A DNA stretch of 64,000 nucleotides from contig NZ_BDAU01000083.1 in assembly GCF_001612615.1 (NCBI RefSeq), forward strand, positions 145,328 through 209,327, written 5' to 3'. The first letter of the stretch is position 1. Every line of letters begins with the position of its first letter. A program made the position numbers and the translations under genes. Source of the stretch: Nocardia amikacinitolerans NBRC 108937. Its GTDB lineage: Bacteria; Actinomycetota; Actinomycetes; Mycobacteriales; Mycobacteriaceae. Positions 53,065-60,868 of this stretch are shown piece after piece. The notes below the pieces were generated by a model, which saw only the letters and a program-made list of their open reading frames with translations, was not told where the DNA came from and did no database searches.

Positions 53065-53649
53065 GTGCAACTGCACAGGGCGGACGTGGTCGACGGCGCC
53101 ATCGCCATTCTCGACCAGTACGGCCTCGCCGATCTGACCATGCGCAGGCTGGCGAGCTCGCTTCAGGTGCAGCCCGGCGCGCTGTACTGGCATTTCCCCA
53201 ACAAGCAGGCGCTGCTCGGCGCCGTCGCCGACCGCATCCTCGCGCCGATGGAGGATCCGGTGACCGCCGAGGAGTGGTCCGGCCAGATCTCCGAGCTCGC
53301 GCACCGGCTGCGCGACTGCCTGCTCGCCTATCGCGACGGCGCCGAGCTGGTCTCGTCCACCTACGCCTCCCGCCTGACCACGAGCAAGGGCCGCGAACGC
53401 CTCGCCGTCGCGGCTATCCGCGCGGGCATGCCGCGCCAGGAGGCCGAGCTGGCCGCGTTCACTCTGCTGTACTACGTGCTGGGCCAGACCGTCGACGAAC
53501 AGTCCCGCATGCAGATGGATTCGGCGGGGGCGCTGCCCGAGGACAGCACCCCCATCGACGAAACCCCGGACGCGACAGCCCGTTTCGACTTCGGCCTGCA
53601 ACTGTTCGTCGCGGGCGTCCGGCACCTGCTCGGCAGCCGCATCCGCTGA
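53065..53649 (+). CDS. bioQ: TetR-family biotin-synthesis repressor
   Basis: A 194-residue TetR regulator. The N-terminal helix-turn-helix is DLTMRRLASSLQVQPGALYWHFPNKQALL; the C-terminal ligand and dimer domain is the TetR_C type. Divergence from bioB with a BioQ consensus palindrome between supports the BioQ call. In mycobacteria BioQ represses bio genes. GTG at 53065 is seven bases after GGAGG. Confidence 0.88.
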   Translation: MQLHRADVVDGAIAILDQYGLADLTMRRLASSLQVQPGALYWHFPNKQALLGAVADRILAPMEDPVTAEEWSGQISELAHRLRDCLLAYRDGAELVSSTYASRLTTSKGRERLAVAAIRAGMPRQEAELAAFTLLYYVLGQTVDEQSRMQMDSAGALPEDSTPIDETPDATARFDFGLQLFVAGVRHLLGSRIR

Positions 53650-53658
53650 GCGCGCCGG

Positions 53659-54141
53659 CTACGCCGCGGCGTTCGCGAGCCGCCGATAGAGCCGCGCCAG
53701 CTTCACGGCGTCCTTGCGCTCGAATCCGATCCCCTCGTCGATCTCGCGCGACAGGAGCTCGAGCCAGTCGGCGATCGCCGCGTGCTGCGCGGGGCGGAGG
53801 CCGCGCAGCGTCGTCTCGTCGTCTCGTCGCGCACTGCCGAGAAAGCCGCTGAGATGGATCCAAAGCTCGAAGTCGTACGGTGGGATCAGCATCAACTTCA
53901 GCACCGCCGGAAGGTAGTACTCGACGGCCCGCGCGGTCATGTACGTGAAGTCTTCCATGTGCAGGCTGGGCAGAAAGCTCGAGCGATCGATGTCCGCCCG
54001 CGAGCGGCCGTGAAAATGCGCGACGACGTACGGCGCCTCGATGCTCGGAGGTGCCAGTTCGTCCTCGGTGAGCGGCTGCGAGCCGGCGAAGACCTCATCG
54101 ATTCGGTGCGTGACCTCGTCGCGACTCCTCATGGCACGCAC
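53659..54141 (-). CDS. Hypothetical protein, DUF6714-like
   Basis: A 160-residue acidic soluble protein, with an early charged helix RDEVTHRIDEVFAG, SFLPSLHMEDFTYMTARAVEYYLPAVLKLML, then a helical C-terminus. The TARAVEYYLP pattern recalls small families such as DUF6714, but I am not certain. GTG at 54141 is about five bases after GAGGT; ATG at 54132 is the alternative. It is convergent with bioQ, nine bases apart. Confidence 0.55.
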   Translation of the reverse strand: MRAMRSRDEVTHRIDEVFAGSQPLTEDELAPPSIEAPYVVAHFHGRSRADIDRSSFLPSLHMEDFTYMTARAVEYYLPAVLKLMLIPPYDFELWIHLSGFLGSARRDDETTLRGLRPAQHAAIADWLELLSREIDEGIGFERKDAVKLARLYRRLANAAA

Positions 54142-54238
54142 AAACTACCTCACCACCGGCAGACCCGAGAGCACCGTCTGCCGACGCGGTAATCGGCTGG
54201 CGCGCAACTTCTTCGACAAGCACGATCGCCCGCCAGGA

Positions 54239-55591
54239 TCACCCCGCCAGCGCCGGTCGTCGAGCGTACCGGCTCTCCGGCCGCGCGAGACCGAAGTGGT
54301 CGCGCAGCGTGGTTCCGGTGTATTCGGTGCGAAACAACCCGCGCTCCTGCAAGATCGGCACGACGGTCGAGGTGAAGACCTCGAGCCCGCCCGGGTAGTA
54401 CGGCGGCATCACGTTGAAACCGTCGGCCGCGCCGTGCCGGAACCACTCCTCGATGGTGTCGGCGACCTGTTCCGGCGTGCCCGCGAAGACGCGATGACCA
54501 CGCGCTCCCGCCAGTCGGTGCAGCAACCCGCGCAGGGTCGGCCGGTCCCGCCGCACGATGCCCGCGACCACCTGGAGCCGCGACTGCGCGTTGTCGGTGA
54601 CATCGCCCGCGCCGTCGAATTCCTCGACCGGGACGAGATCGTCCAGCGCCAGGTGCCGCAGGCTCTTGCCCGCGATGCTCTCCAGTTGCGCCAGACCGTA
54701 TTCCGGCACGGTGAGCTCGTTGAACTCGCGCTCCAGTCGTTTGGCGTCGGCCTCGGTGTCGCCGATGAACGGACTGATACCGGGCAGGATCTTCACCTGA
54801 TCGGGGTCACGCCTGAATTCCCGCGCCTTGGCCTTGATGTCGGCGTAGAAGGCCTGCGCGTCGGTCAGCCGCTGGTGCGCGGTGAAGATGGCCTCGGCAT
54901 GGCGGCCCGCGAAGGACCGGCCCTCGTTGGACGCGCCCGCCTGCACCAGCACCGGATAACCCTGCGGCGTCCGCGCCGCGTTGAACGGTCCACGCACCCT
55001 GAGGTATTCGCCCTCGAAGTCGATGCGGTGGATCTTGTCCGGATCTGCGTAGACGCCTGCGGCCCGGTCGAGCAGGATCGCGTCGTCCTCCCAGCTGTCC
55101 CAGAGCGCCACCACGGCGTCGACGAATTCCCGTGCACGGGCGTACCTTTCCGTGTGGTCGGGATGCCGGTCGAGGCCGAAGTTGGCCGCCGCCAGGTCGG
55201 TTCCGGTCGTGACGATGTTCCAGCCCGCGCGCCCGCCGGAGATGTGGTCGAGACTGGAGAACAGCCTGGCCAGGTTGTAGGGCTCGTAGTACGTGGTGGA
55301 CGCGGTGGCGATCAAGCCGAGATGCGTTGTGGCCGCGGCGATCGCGGTCAGCAGCGTGATCGGCTCCAGGCCGGGAGCCGCATTGTGCTCGACGCTGGTG
55401 CGCAGGGCCGGTCCGTCGGCGAAGAACACCGCGTCGAGTTTCGCGGCCTCGGCGGTGCGGCCGATCTCCTGGTAGTAGGTGACGTCGTAGATCCGGTCGG
55501 GGCGGCTCTGCGGGTGCCGCCAGGCCGCCTCGTGGTGGCCGGACGGGTAGATGAACGCGTTCAGGCTCAGCTGGCGCGGTTGCTCGGTCAT
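54239..55591 (-). CDS. Flavin-dependent monooxygenase, NtaA/SnaA/DszA type (LLM class)
   Basis: A 450-residue bacterial-luciferase-fold enzyme using FMNH2 from a partner reductase. FIYPSGHHEAAWRHP, YYQEIGRTAEAAKLDAVFFAD, GRAGWNIVTTGTD, ANFGLDRHPDHTERYARAREF and LVQAGASNEGRSFAGRHAEAIF are the NtaA/DszA text. Members oxidise sulfonates, sulfones, EDTA/NTA or heterocycles. Its ATG overlaps the SsuB-like stop (ATGA), so it is made together with the transporter and most likely attacks the imported compound, probably an organosulfur source (inference). Confidence 0.88.
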   Translation of the reverse strand: MTEQPRQLSLNAFIYPSGHHEAAWRHPQSRPDRIYDVTYYQEIGRTAEAAKLDAVFFADGPALRTSVEHNAAPGLEPITLLTAIAAATTHLGLIATASTTYYEPYNLARLFSSLDHISGGRAGWNIVTTGTDLAAANFGLDRHPDHTERYARAREFVDAVVALWDSWEDDAILLDRAAGVYADPDKIHRIDFEGEYLRVRGPFNAARTPQGYPVLVQAGASNEGRSFAGRHAEAIFTAHQRLTDAQAFYADIKAKAREFRRDPDQVKILPGISPFIGDTEADAKRLEREFNELTVPEYGLAQLESIAGKSLRHLALDDLVPVEEFDGAGDVTDNAQSRLQVVAGIVRRDRPTLRGLLHRLAGARGHRVFAGTPEQVADTIEEWFRHGAADGFNVMPPYYPGGLEVFTSTVVPILQERGLFRTEYTGTTLRDHFGLARPESRYARRPALAG

Positions 55592-56370
55592 GAGGCTTGC
55601 TTCTCTTCCTCGTGAAGATGGGGGTCGGCCGCGTCACCGGCCGTGCTGACAAGGGGATCGACGCCGAGCCCGGCAAGCAGCCGCTCGCGCGCCGCGATGA
55701 ACGCCGGATCGCTGTGGCGGCGCGGACGTTCCGGGTCGATGCGCAGGTCGATGGCGATGCGGCCCTCGTCGAGGACGAGCACGCGGTCGGCCAGCAACAC
55801 GGCCTCGTCGACATCGTGGGTGACCAGCAGCACCGCGGGCTTGTGCTTGGCGCACAGCTCCTGCAGCAGCGCGTGCATCCGAATCCTGGTCAGCGCGTCC
55901 AGCGCGCCGAACGGTTCGTCGGCCAGCAGCAGCTCGGGCTCGCGCACCAGCGAGCGGGCCAGCGCCACGCGCTGCTGTTCGCCGCCGGAAAGCTCCTTGG
56001 GCCAGGCGTTTTCGCGTCCCGCGAGGCCGACCTCGGCGAGCGCGGCGCGGCCACGATCCGCCGATCCCGCACCGCTGAGGCCCAGCGTCACGTTGTCGAG
56101 CACCCGCACCCACGGCAGCAGACGCGAATCCTGGAACACCACGGCGCGTTCGGAGGGCACCGCGAGATCGCCGGAACCCGGTACGTCGTCGTCCAATTCG
56201 GCCAGTGCGCGCAGCAGGGTGCTCTTGCCCGAGCCGCTGCGGCCGAGCAGCGCGACGAATTCGCCGCGGGCGATGTCGAGGTCGATGCCGCGCAACACCA
56301 CCCGGTCGCCGAAGCCGCGGCTGAGGTTTCGGGCGCGGACCACGTTCAGTCCGCGAGTGTCTGGCGCCAT
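55588..56370 (-). CDS. ssuB: ABC transporter ATPase, sulfonate/nitrate/taurine type
   Basis: A 260-residue ATPase. Walker A LLGRSGSGKST, Q-loop VFQDSRLLPWVRV, signature LSGGEQQRVALARSLV, Walker B LLLADEPFGALDA and the switch His in LLVTHDVDEAV are intact. The TauT/NitT family text is clear; the sulfonate call depends on the linked monooxygenase. ATG at 56370 is eight bases after GGAGG. Its first 25 bases overlap the permease gene. Confidence 0.9.
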   Translation of the reverse strand: MAPDTRGLNVVRARNLSRGFGDRVVLRGIDLDIARGEFVALLGRSGSGKSTLLRALAELDDDVPGSGDLAVPSERAVVFQDSRLLPWVRVLDNVTLGLSGAGSADRGRAALAEVGLAGRENAWPKELSGGEQQRVALARSLVREPELLLADEPFGALDALTRIRMHALLQELCAKHKPAVLLVTHDVDEAVLLADRVLVLDEGRIAIDLRIDPERPRRHSDPAFIAARERLLAGLGVDPLVSTAGDAADPHLHEEEKQAS

Positions 56371-57209
56371 GCCAGCGTCCTCCTTTCCAGTGCGCGCACG
56401 GCGATGTCGCCGAACAAACCGAGCAGGCCGTAGATCACGAGCCCGACCACGATGACGTCGATCTGGCCGTAGGTGCGCGCCTGCGTCATCAGATAGCCGA
56501 TGCCGCTGGTGGCGTTGACCTGTTCGACGACAACCAGCGCCAGCCACGAGATCGTGACCGCGAGGCGAAGGCCGATGAAGAAGCCGGGCAGCGAGCCGGG
56601 CAGGGCGATGCGCCGGATGAATCCCCACCGCGAAAGCTGGACCGTCTCGGCGAGTTCCACGTAGCGGGCGTCCACGCTGCGCAGGTGGGCGTGCGTGTTG
56701 ATGTACACCGGAACAAGCACGCTGGTGGTGATGACGATGAGCTTCATCTCCTCGCCGATACCGAACCACACGATGAACAGCGGGATCAGCGCCAGCGTGG
56801 GAATCGCGCGCTTGATCTGAATCGGACCGTCCAGCAATGCTTCTCCGACACGGCTCAGCCCGGCGGCCAGCGCCAGCACCACACCGATGGCGACGCCGAG
56901 CCCCAAACCGAGACCGGCGCGCTGCACCGAGGTCAGCAGATTGGACTGCAAGCGGCCGTCGGCGATCAGATCGCCCGCGGTCTGCGCCACCGTCCACGGC
57001 GCGGGCAGCGTCTCCGGATCCAGTGTGCCCGTGGCAGAACCGATCACCCATGCGGCCACAAGCAGCGTCGGACCGAGGGCGATGCCGAACGGAATCGGCT
57101 TGCCGGGACCGAGCCTGCGCCGCGACACCTTGCCGCGCGCCCGGAGTTCGACGGGCGCTGTTCCCGCCCTGCCGAATCGGCCGAGTACGCCCGCTTCGAG
57201 TGTCGCCAT
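56346..57209 (-). CDS. ssuC: ABC transporter permease, sulfonate/nitrate/taurine type
   Basis: A 287-residue membrane protein with about six hydrophobic segments and the family EAA loop (ELAETVQLSRWGFIRRIALPGSLPGFFIGLRLAV). SWLALVVVEQVNATSGIGYLM is typical of SsuC/TauC. Two ATGs are adjacent (57209 and 57212); 57209 sits five bases after AAGGAG. It overlaps or abuts the binding-protein stop, so expression is coupled. Confidence 0.9.
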   Translation of the reverse strand: MATLEAGVLGRFGRAGTAPVELRARGKVSRRRLGPGKPIPFGIALGPTLLVAAWVIGSATGTLDPETLPAPWTVAQTAGDLIADGRLQSNLLTSVQRAGLGLGLGVAIGVVLALAAGLSRVGEALLDGPIQIKRAIPTLALIPLFIVWFGIGEEMKLIVITTSVLVPVYINTHAHLRSVDARYVELAETVQLSRWGFIRRIALPGSLPGFFIGLRLAVTISWLALVVVEQVNATSGIGYLMTQARTYGQIDVIVVGLVIYGLLGLFGDIAVRALERRTLAWRQTLAD

Positions 57210-58303
57210 CATCGCTCCTTCGGTTCGTGTGACGCGCCGGATTCGGCGACCGCGCGCGTCACGACGGCGTCGTAGCGCAGGTCGAAACCGTTTGTGGCGC
57301 TGATCTTCTTGGGCAACTCGCCCGCGGCGGCGATGGCGTCGATGGTGGACTGCTGCCGGTCGACGAGCCGCTGATCGAGATGCGGGAAGGTGTACGTCCC
57401 CAGCGATTCCACGATGCGCCGCGCGTCCTCGGGGCTGACCTTCTGGTTGTCCACGTAGTACTTCTGCGCCCACTCCTCACGGTGGGTGTTCACCCATTGG
57501 TAGGCCCGGATATAGGCGCCGACCAGCGCGCCGACCGCGGCCGACCTGGCCGGATCCTGCGTCACCGCGCGCCGCGCGTACAGGTAGGCCAGGCCGCCGT
57601 AGATGCCCGCGGTCTCGGCGTCCGGGATCACCGACGCGCCGGGTGTGCGCAGCAGCCGGGTCACATTCGGCTCGATCAGCGGGGCGATGTCGACCTGGCC
57701 AGTACGCACCGCGTCGAGAAACTCGGCCAGTTGCAACCGGACCAGCTGCACGTCACCGGTCGTCAGCCCGGCCTTGTCCAGGGCGCGCAGCACCGCGGCC
57801 TGCTGCGCGGTGCCCTCGGCGTAGGCGATCTTCTTGCCCTTCAGATCCGCCAGCGTGGTCGCGGTGCGGCCCGGAGCGACCGCCAATTTCAGTGCGGCCG
57901 GGCTGGTTTGCTGCGCGGCCACGATCGGCACGTCCTGACCGGCGGCCAGCGCGTGGATCGGCGGCACGTCACCGACCGGCGCCACGTCGGCCGCGCCCGC
58001 GCGGAACGCCTCCAGGATGGCGGGGCCGCCGACGAAATTGGCGAACTCCACCTGGAACGGGAGCTTGTCCAGCTCACCGGAGAAGCGCAGCACGCTCTGC
58101 AGGCGCTCCTGCTGGTCGGCGACGATCAGCTTGGCGCCCGCGGGGACCTCGGTCGGCAGCGGGGTGTCGGCGGTGTCGACGACCGGTGTGTCGTCCTTCG
58201 CGCATCCGGTCAGCCCGAGGGTCGCGGCGGTCGCAACGGCGAGCAAGACGGCGGTGGTGCGGCGGCCACGGCGGCCGGGCGGAAACGTACTCGGTCGAAA
58301 CAT
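57209..58303 (-). CDS. ssuA: ABC transporter substrate-binding lipoprotein, sulfonate/aliphatic type
   Basis: A 364-residue NMT1/THI5-like binding protein. The N-terminus has a basic segment with RR pairs, a hydrophobic core and lipobox LTGC, with Cys34 lipidated. The mature part shows VEFANFVGGPAILEAFRAGAADVAPVGDVPPIHALAAGQDVPIV, then KGKKIAYAEGTAQQAAVLRAL, as in SsuA. It is the first gene of the operon binding protein-permease-ATPase-monooxygenase. The start ATG has no strong ribosome site. Confidence 0.9.
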   Translation of the reverse strand: MFRPSTFPPGRRGRRTTAVLLAVATAATLGLTGCAKDDTPVVDTADTPLPTEVPAGAKLIVADQQERLQSVLRFSGELDKLPFQVEFANFVGGPAILEAFRAGAADVAPVGDVPPIHALAAGQDVPIVAAQQTSPAALKLAVAPGRTATTLADLKGKKIAYAEGTAQQAAVLRALDKAGLTTGDVQLVRLQLAEFLDAVRTGQVDIAPLIEPNVTRLLRTPGASVIPDAETAGIYGGLAYLYARRAVTQDPARSAAVGALVGAYIRAYQWVNTHREEWAQKYYVDNQKVSPEDARRIVESLGTYTFPHLDQRLVDRQQSTIDAIAAAGELPKKISATNGFDLRYDAVVTRAVAESGASHEPKER

Positions 58304-58385
58304 GTTCGGTAGTCAAGCAGGACGAAACGGGCCCGAACACGGTTAACGGCAGGGTGATTCGAACCGGTGTCAACCCGGCTCCGCG

Positions 58386-58415
58386 GCACTGCCCGCAACC
58401 GGGCGCCGCTGTGCC
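58386..58415 (-). terminator. Weak hairpin after the hydrolase gene
   Basis: GCCCG-4-CGGGC nested in an outer GGCAC/GTGCC pair lies just past the hydrolase stop on the minus strand. The interior is asymmetric, so the call is tentative. Confidence 0.35.
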
Positions 58416-58437
58416 AGCCGGACGCCGCGGCGCGACA

Positions 58438-59604
58438 TCAGCCCGGCGCCGCCGCGCTGCGCACCCCGCGCACCTGATCCAGATACCGCTGCATGAACGG
58501 CATGACCTGCTGGTCGATGACCTTGTTGTACTCCTGCGGCGCCTGCCGCGGATTCGCGTGACCGGTGTTGCGCGGCATCACCACCAGGAGGCTGCCGTCG
58601 ACTCCGCCCGCCCGCTCGACGAGCACCTGGTGCGAGTACTCGACATCGACGACGCGGTCCCGCTCGGCGTCGCGCGGCCGGATGAACACGATGGCCGGGC
58701 GCGGTTTGCCGTTCACCGGACGGGACAGCGCGCGCAGATTGTCGATCGCGCCGCCACCGACGATGGCGAGGAACTGCGACTCGATGAGACCGTTGCTCGC
58801 GGCGTTGCTCGACAAGACCTTCTCGGTCGCTACTTCGGCGAGCACGTCCGCCAGTTCGGCGAACCGAATCGTCGGCACCGGATCGGCCGCGCGATCGACG
58901 AAGCGCTCCCGGCGCGCGTAGGTCTCCACGGCGAGTCGCAGGGCCCGGCTCTCGCGCGCCCCAGGCATCCAGCCCATCCAGCGCAGCATGTCCTCGCCGC
59001 GTCCGCGACTCTCCGGGCGCACCGCGTTCAGATCGACGGGGGTGCAGTCCAACAGCACGCCGGCCAGCCGCCGGTCGCTGTCCAGATGGATGTGCTGCCC
59101 GACCTCCAGCGCGATGACCCCGCCCATGCTGTGGCCGACGAGCACGATGTTCCGCACGCCCGACATCTGCGCGGCGCGGACGACGAGATCGGCGATCACC
59201 TTGCTGTCGATGCCCTGATTGTCGTATTTGATCGCCCAGACCACGCCCATCCGCCGCAGCGCGGGCAACGACTCCGCCGTGTCCGAGGCGTTCAGACCGC
59301 CCAATCCGACCAGATCGACGACCGCGGTGTCCCAGTTCTCCTGCTGCGCGGGAGTCGCGACGGGGAGCAGCGCGGGCTCGGTCAACGCGAGTCTGGCGCG
59401 CTCGGGAGCGACATCGTGCACCCAGTACTGAGTGAACACGGTGAGTACGAGTATCAGCAGTGCGGCGACCCGCAGCAGTGTCAACCTGGTGCGGCGCAAC
59501 GTCGTCCACCGGTGCCCGAGGCGGGTCTCCCGGAGCCGAGCCTTCCGTCGCGCATCATCCCAGTCGGTGACGGTGGACGGGTGCCGATCGTCCAACGGCG
59601 ACAT
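58438..59604 (-). CDS. Membrane-anchored alpha/beta hydrolase
   Basis: A 388-residue protein. Residues about 40-60 are one hydrophobic segment (LLRVAALLILVLTVFTQYWV) after a basic N-terminus, predicting a type II anchor with the enzyme outside. The nucleophile elbow is GHSMGG near 160; the acid and His lie in the C-terminal part (FIRPRDAERDR, NTGHANPRQAP). Substrate unknown. ATG at 59604 is six bases after a TANNNT hexamer; GTG at 59640 would add 12 residues. It diverges from the riboswitch and B12 operon. Confidence 0.8.
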   Translation of the reverse strand: MSPLDDRHPSTVTDWDDARRKARLRETRLGHRWTTLRRTRLTLLRVAALLILVLTVFTQYWVHDVAPERARLALTEPALLPVATPAQQENWDTAVVDLVGLGGLNASDTAESLPALRRMGVVWAIKYDNQGIDSKVIADLVVRAAQMSGVRNIVLVGHSMGGVIALEVGQHIHLDSDRRLAGVLLDCTPVDLNAVRPESRGRGEDMLRWMGWMPGARESRALRLAVETYARRERFVDRAADPVPTIRFAELADVLAEVATEKVLSSNAASNGLIESQFLAIVGGGAIDNLRALSRPVNGKPRPAIVFIRPRDAERDRVVDVEYSHQVLVERAGGVDGSLLVVMPRNTGHANPRQAPQEYNKVIDQQVMPFMQRYLDQVRGVRSAAAPG

Positions 59605-59610
59605 CTCTTC

Positions 59611-59616
59611 ACGGTA
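59611..59616 (-). promoter_or_regulatory. Leaderless -10 element for the alpha/beta hydrolase
   Basis: On the minus strand TACCGT is followed by six bases and then ATG at 59604. Confidence 0.45.
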
Positions 59617-59683
59617 TCGACGGATGCGGAGGCTTGCCACGTGGCCGCCGCCGCGGACCCGGCTCCCCGGAAAAGCCGACTGA

Positions 59684-59787
59684 CCGGTAGAGTTCTGCCG
59701 TCATCCCCGGCGGGTGCGGGAATCCGGTGTGAATCCGGAACGGTCGCGCCACTGTGATCGCCACCACGGCGAAAGTCAGACCTCCCC
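59684..59787 (+). promoter_or_regulatory. Cobalamin riboswitch
   Basis: The conserved core GAATCCGGTGTGAATCCGGA begins at 59720, followed by ACGGTCGCGCCACTGTGA with the B12 box GCCACTG at 59748-59754, and a closing GGCGAAAGTCAGACC at about 59768-59782. This is the adenosylcobalamin aptamer pattern. It lies 50 bases upstream of the btuC ATG, so high B12 should shut down import. CCTC-rich sequence after the core could pair with the GGAG ribosome site at 59825-59828. Confidence 0.9.
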
Positions 59788-59836
59788 CGCCGAGACACCT
59801 CTGGAAGGGCCGCGACTTGCCTGTGGAGCACCACCG

Positions 59837-60868
59837 ATGATCCGTGTCCGGACATCGATCGCCATCCCCGTTCTCGGCGCGCTGCTGGCCGCCGCGATGA
59901 TCCTCGCCACTGGCTTCGGCGCCGAGACGCTGCCCGTCTCGGCGGTGACAGAGGTGCTGCGACTGCGCCTCGTCGGCGGCACGCCCACCGACCTCGCCCT
60001 GGACACCATCGTGTGGCAGCTGCGCGTGCCGAGGACGCTGCTCGCCGCCGTGGTCGGCGCGGGACTGGCCCTGGCAGGCGCCGCGATGCAGACGCTGGTG
60101 CGCAACCCGTTGGCCGATCCCTTTCTGCTCGGTGTGTCCTCCGGTGCGGGTGTCGGTGCCGCGGCGGTAATCACCTCCGGGTTGTTCGCGGGCGCGGGCG
60201 TGTGGGCGCTGTCCGGCGGCGCGCTGGTCGGTGCGCTGGCGGCGGCCGCGCTTGTCTTCCTCATCGCCGTCGCCCAAGGTGGTCTGACTCCGCTGCGTCT
60301 GGTGCTCACCGGCACCGTGCTCGGTTCCGCGTTCGCCGCGCTCAGCAGCTATCTCGTCTTCCGCAGCTCGGATCCCGCTGCCGCGCAATCGGTTCTGTTC
60401 TGGCTGCTCGGCAGCCTCGCGGGCGCGGACTGGACGACCCTCGGGCTGCCCCTCGCCGTCGTCCTGGCCTGCGGGTCCGCGCTGGTGGCCGCCGCCGGGT
60501 GGCTGGACGCGCTCACGCTCGGCGCGGACACCGCGCTGTCGGTGGGAGTTCCGGTGAAGCAGTTGCGGATCGCGCTGTTCGTTCTGCTCGCCGTGCTGGT
60601 CGGCGTGCTCGTGGCGGTCTCGGGCGGCATCGGCTTCGTCGGCCTGGTCGTGCCGCACGCCGCCCGCCTCCTGGTCGGTCCACGCCACCGCGGCCTGCTC
60701 CCGGTCTGCGCCCTCTGCGGCGCGCTGTTCCTCGTCGTCGCCGACGCCGCGACCCGTGTCCTGGTGCCGCCCACCGAAATCCCGGTCGGCGTGCTGACCG
60801 GATTGATCGGCGCCCCTACATTCCTGCTCCTGCTCGGCCGTCGGCGCTACCGGTTCGGTGACGCGTGA
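59837..60868 (+). CDS. btuC: Vitamin B12 ABC transporter permease (FecCD family)
   Basis: A 343-residue permease with about ten hydrophobic segments. The family motifs RVPRTLLAAVVGAGLALAGAAMQTLVRNPLADPFLLGVSSGAG (in shorter parts) and GGIGFVGLVVPHAARLLVGPRHR are complete. FecCD permeases import siderophores or cobalamin; the riboswitch upstream argues for B12 or a corrinoid. ATG at 59837 is eight bases after GGAG. It overlaps btuD by four bases (GTGA). Confidence 0.92.
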   Translation: MIRVRTSIAIPVLGALLAAAMILATGFGAETLPVSAVTEVLRLRLVGGTPTDLALDTIVWQLRVPRTLLAAVVGAGLALAGAAMQTLVRNPLADPFLLGVSSGAGVGAAAVITSGLFAGAGVWALSGGALVGALAAAALVFLIAVAQGGLTPLRLVLTGTVLGSAFAALSSYLVFRSSDPAAAQSVLFWLLGSLAGADWTTLGLPLAVVLACGSALVAAAGWLDALTLGADTALSVGVPVKQLRIALFVLLAVLVGVLVAVSGGIGFVGLVVPHAARLLVGPRHRGLLPVCALCGALFLVVADAATRVLVPPTEIPVGVLTGLIGAPTFLLLLGRRRYRFGDA

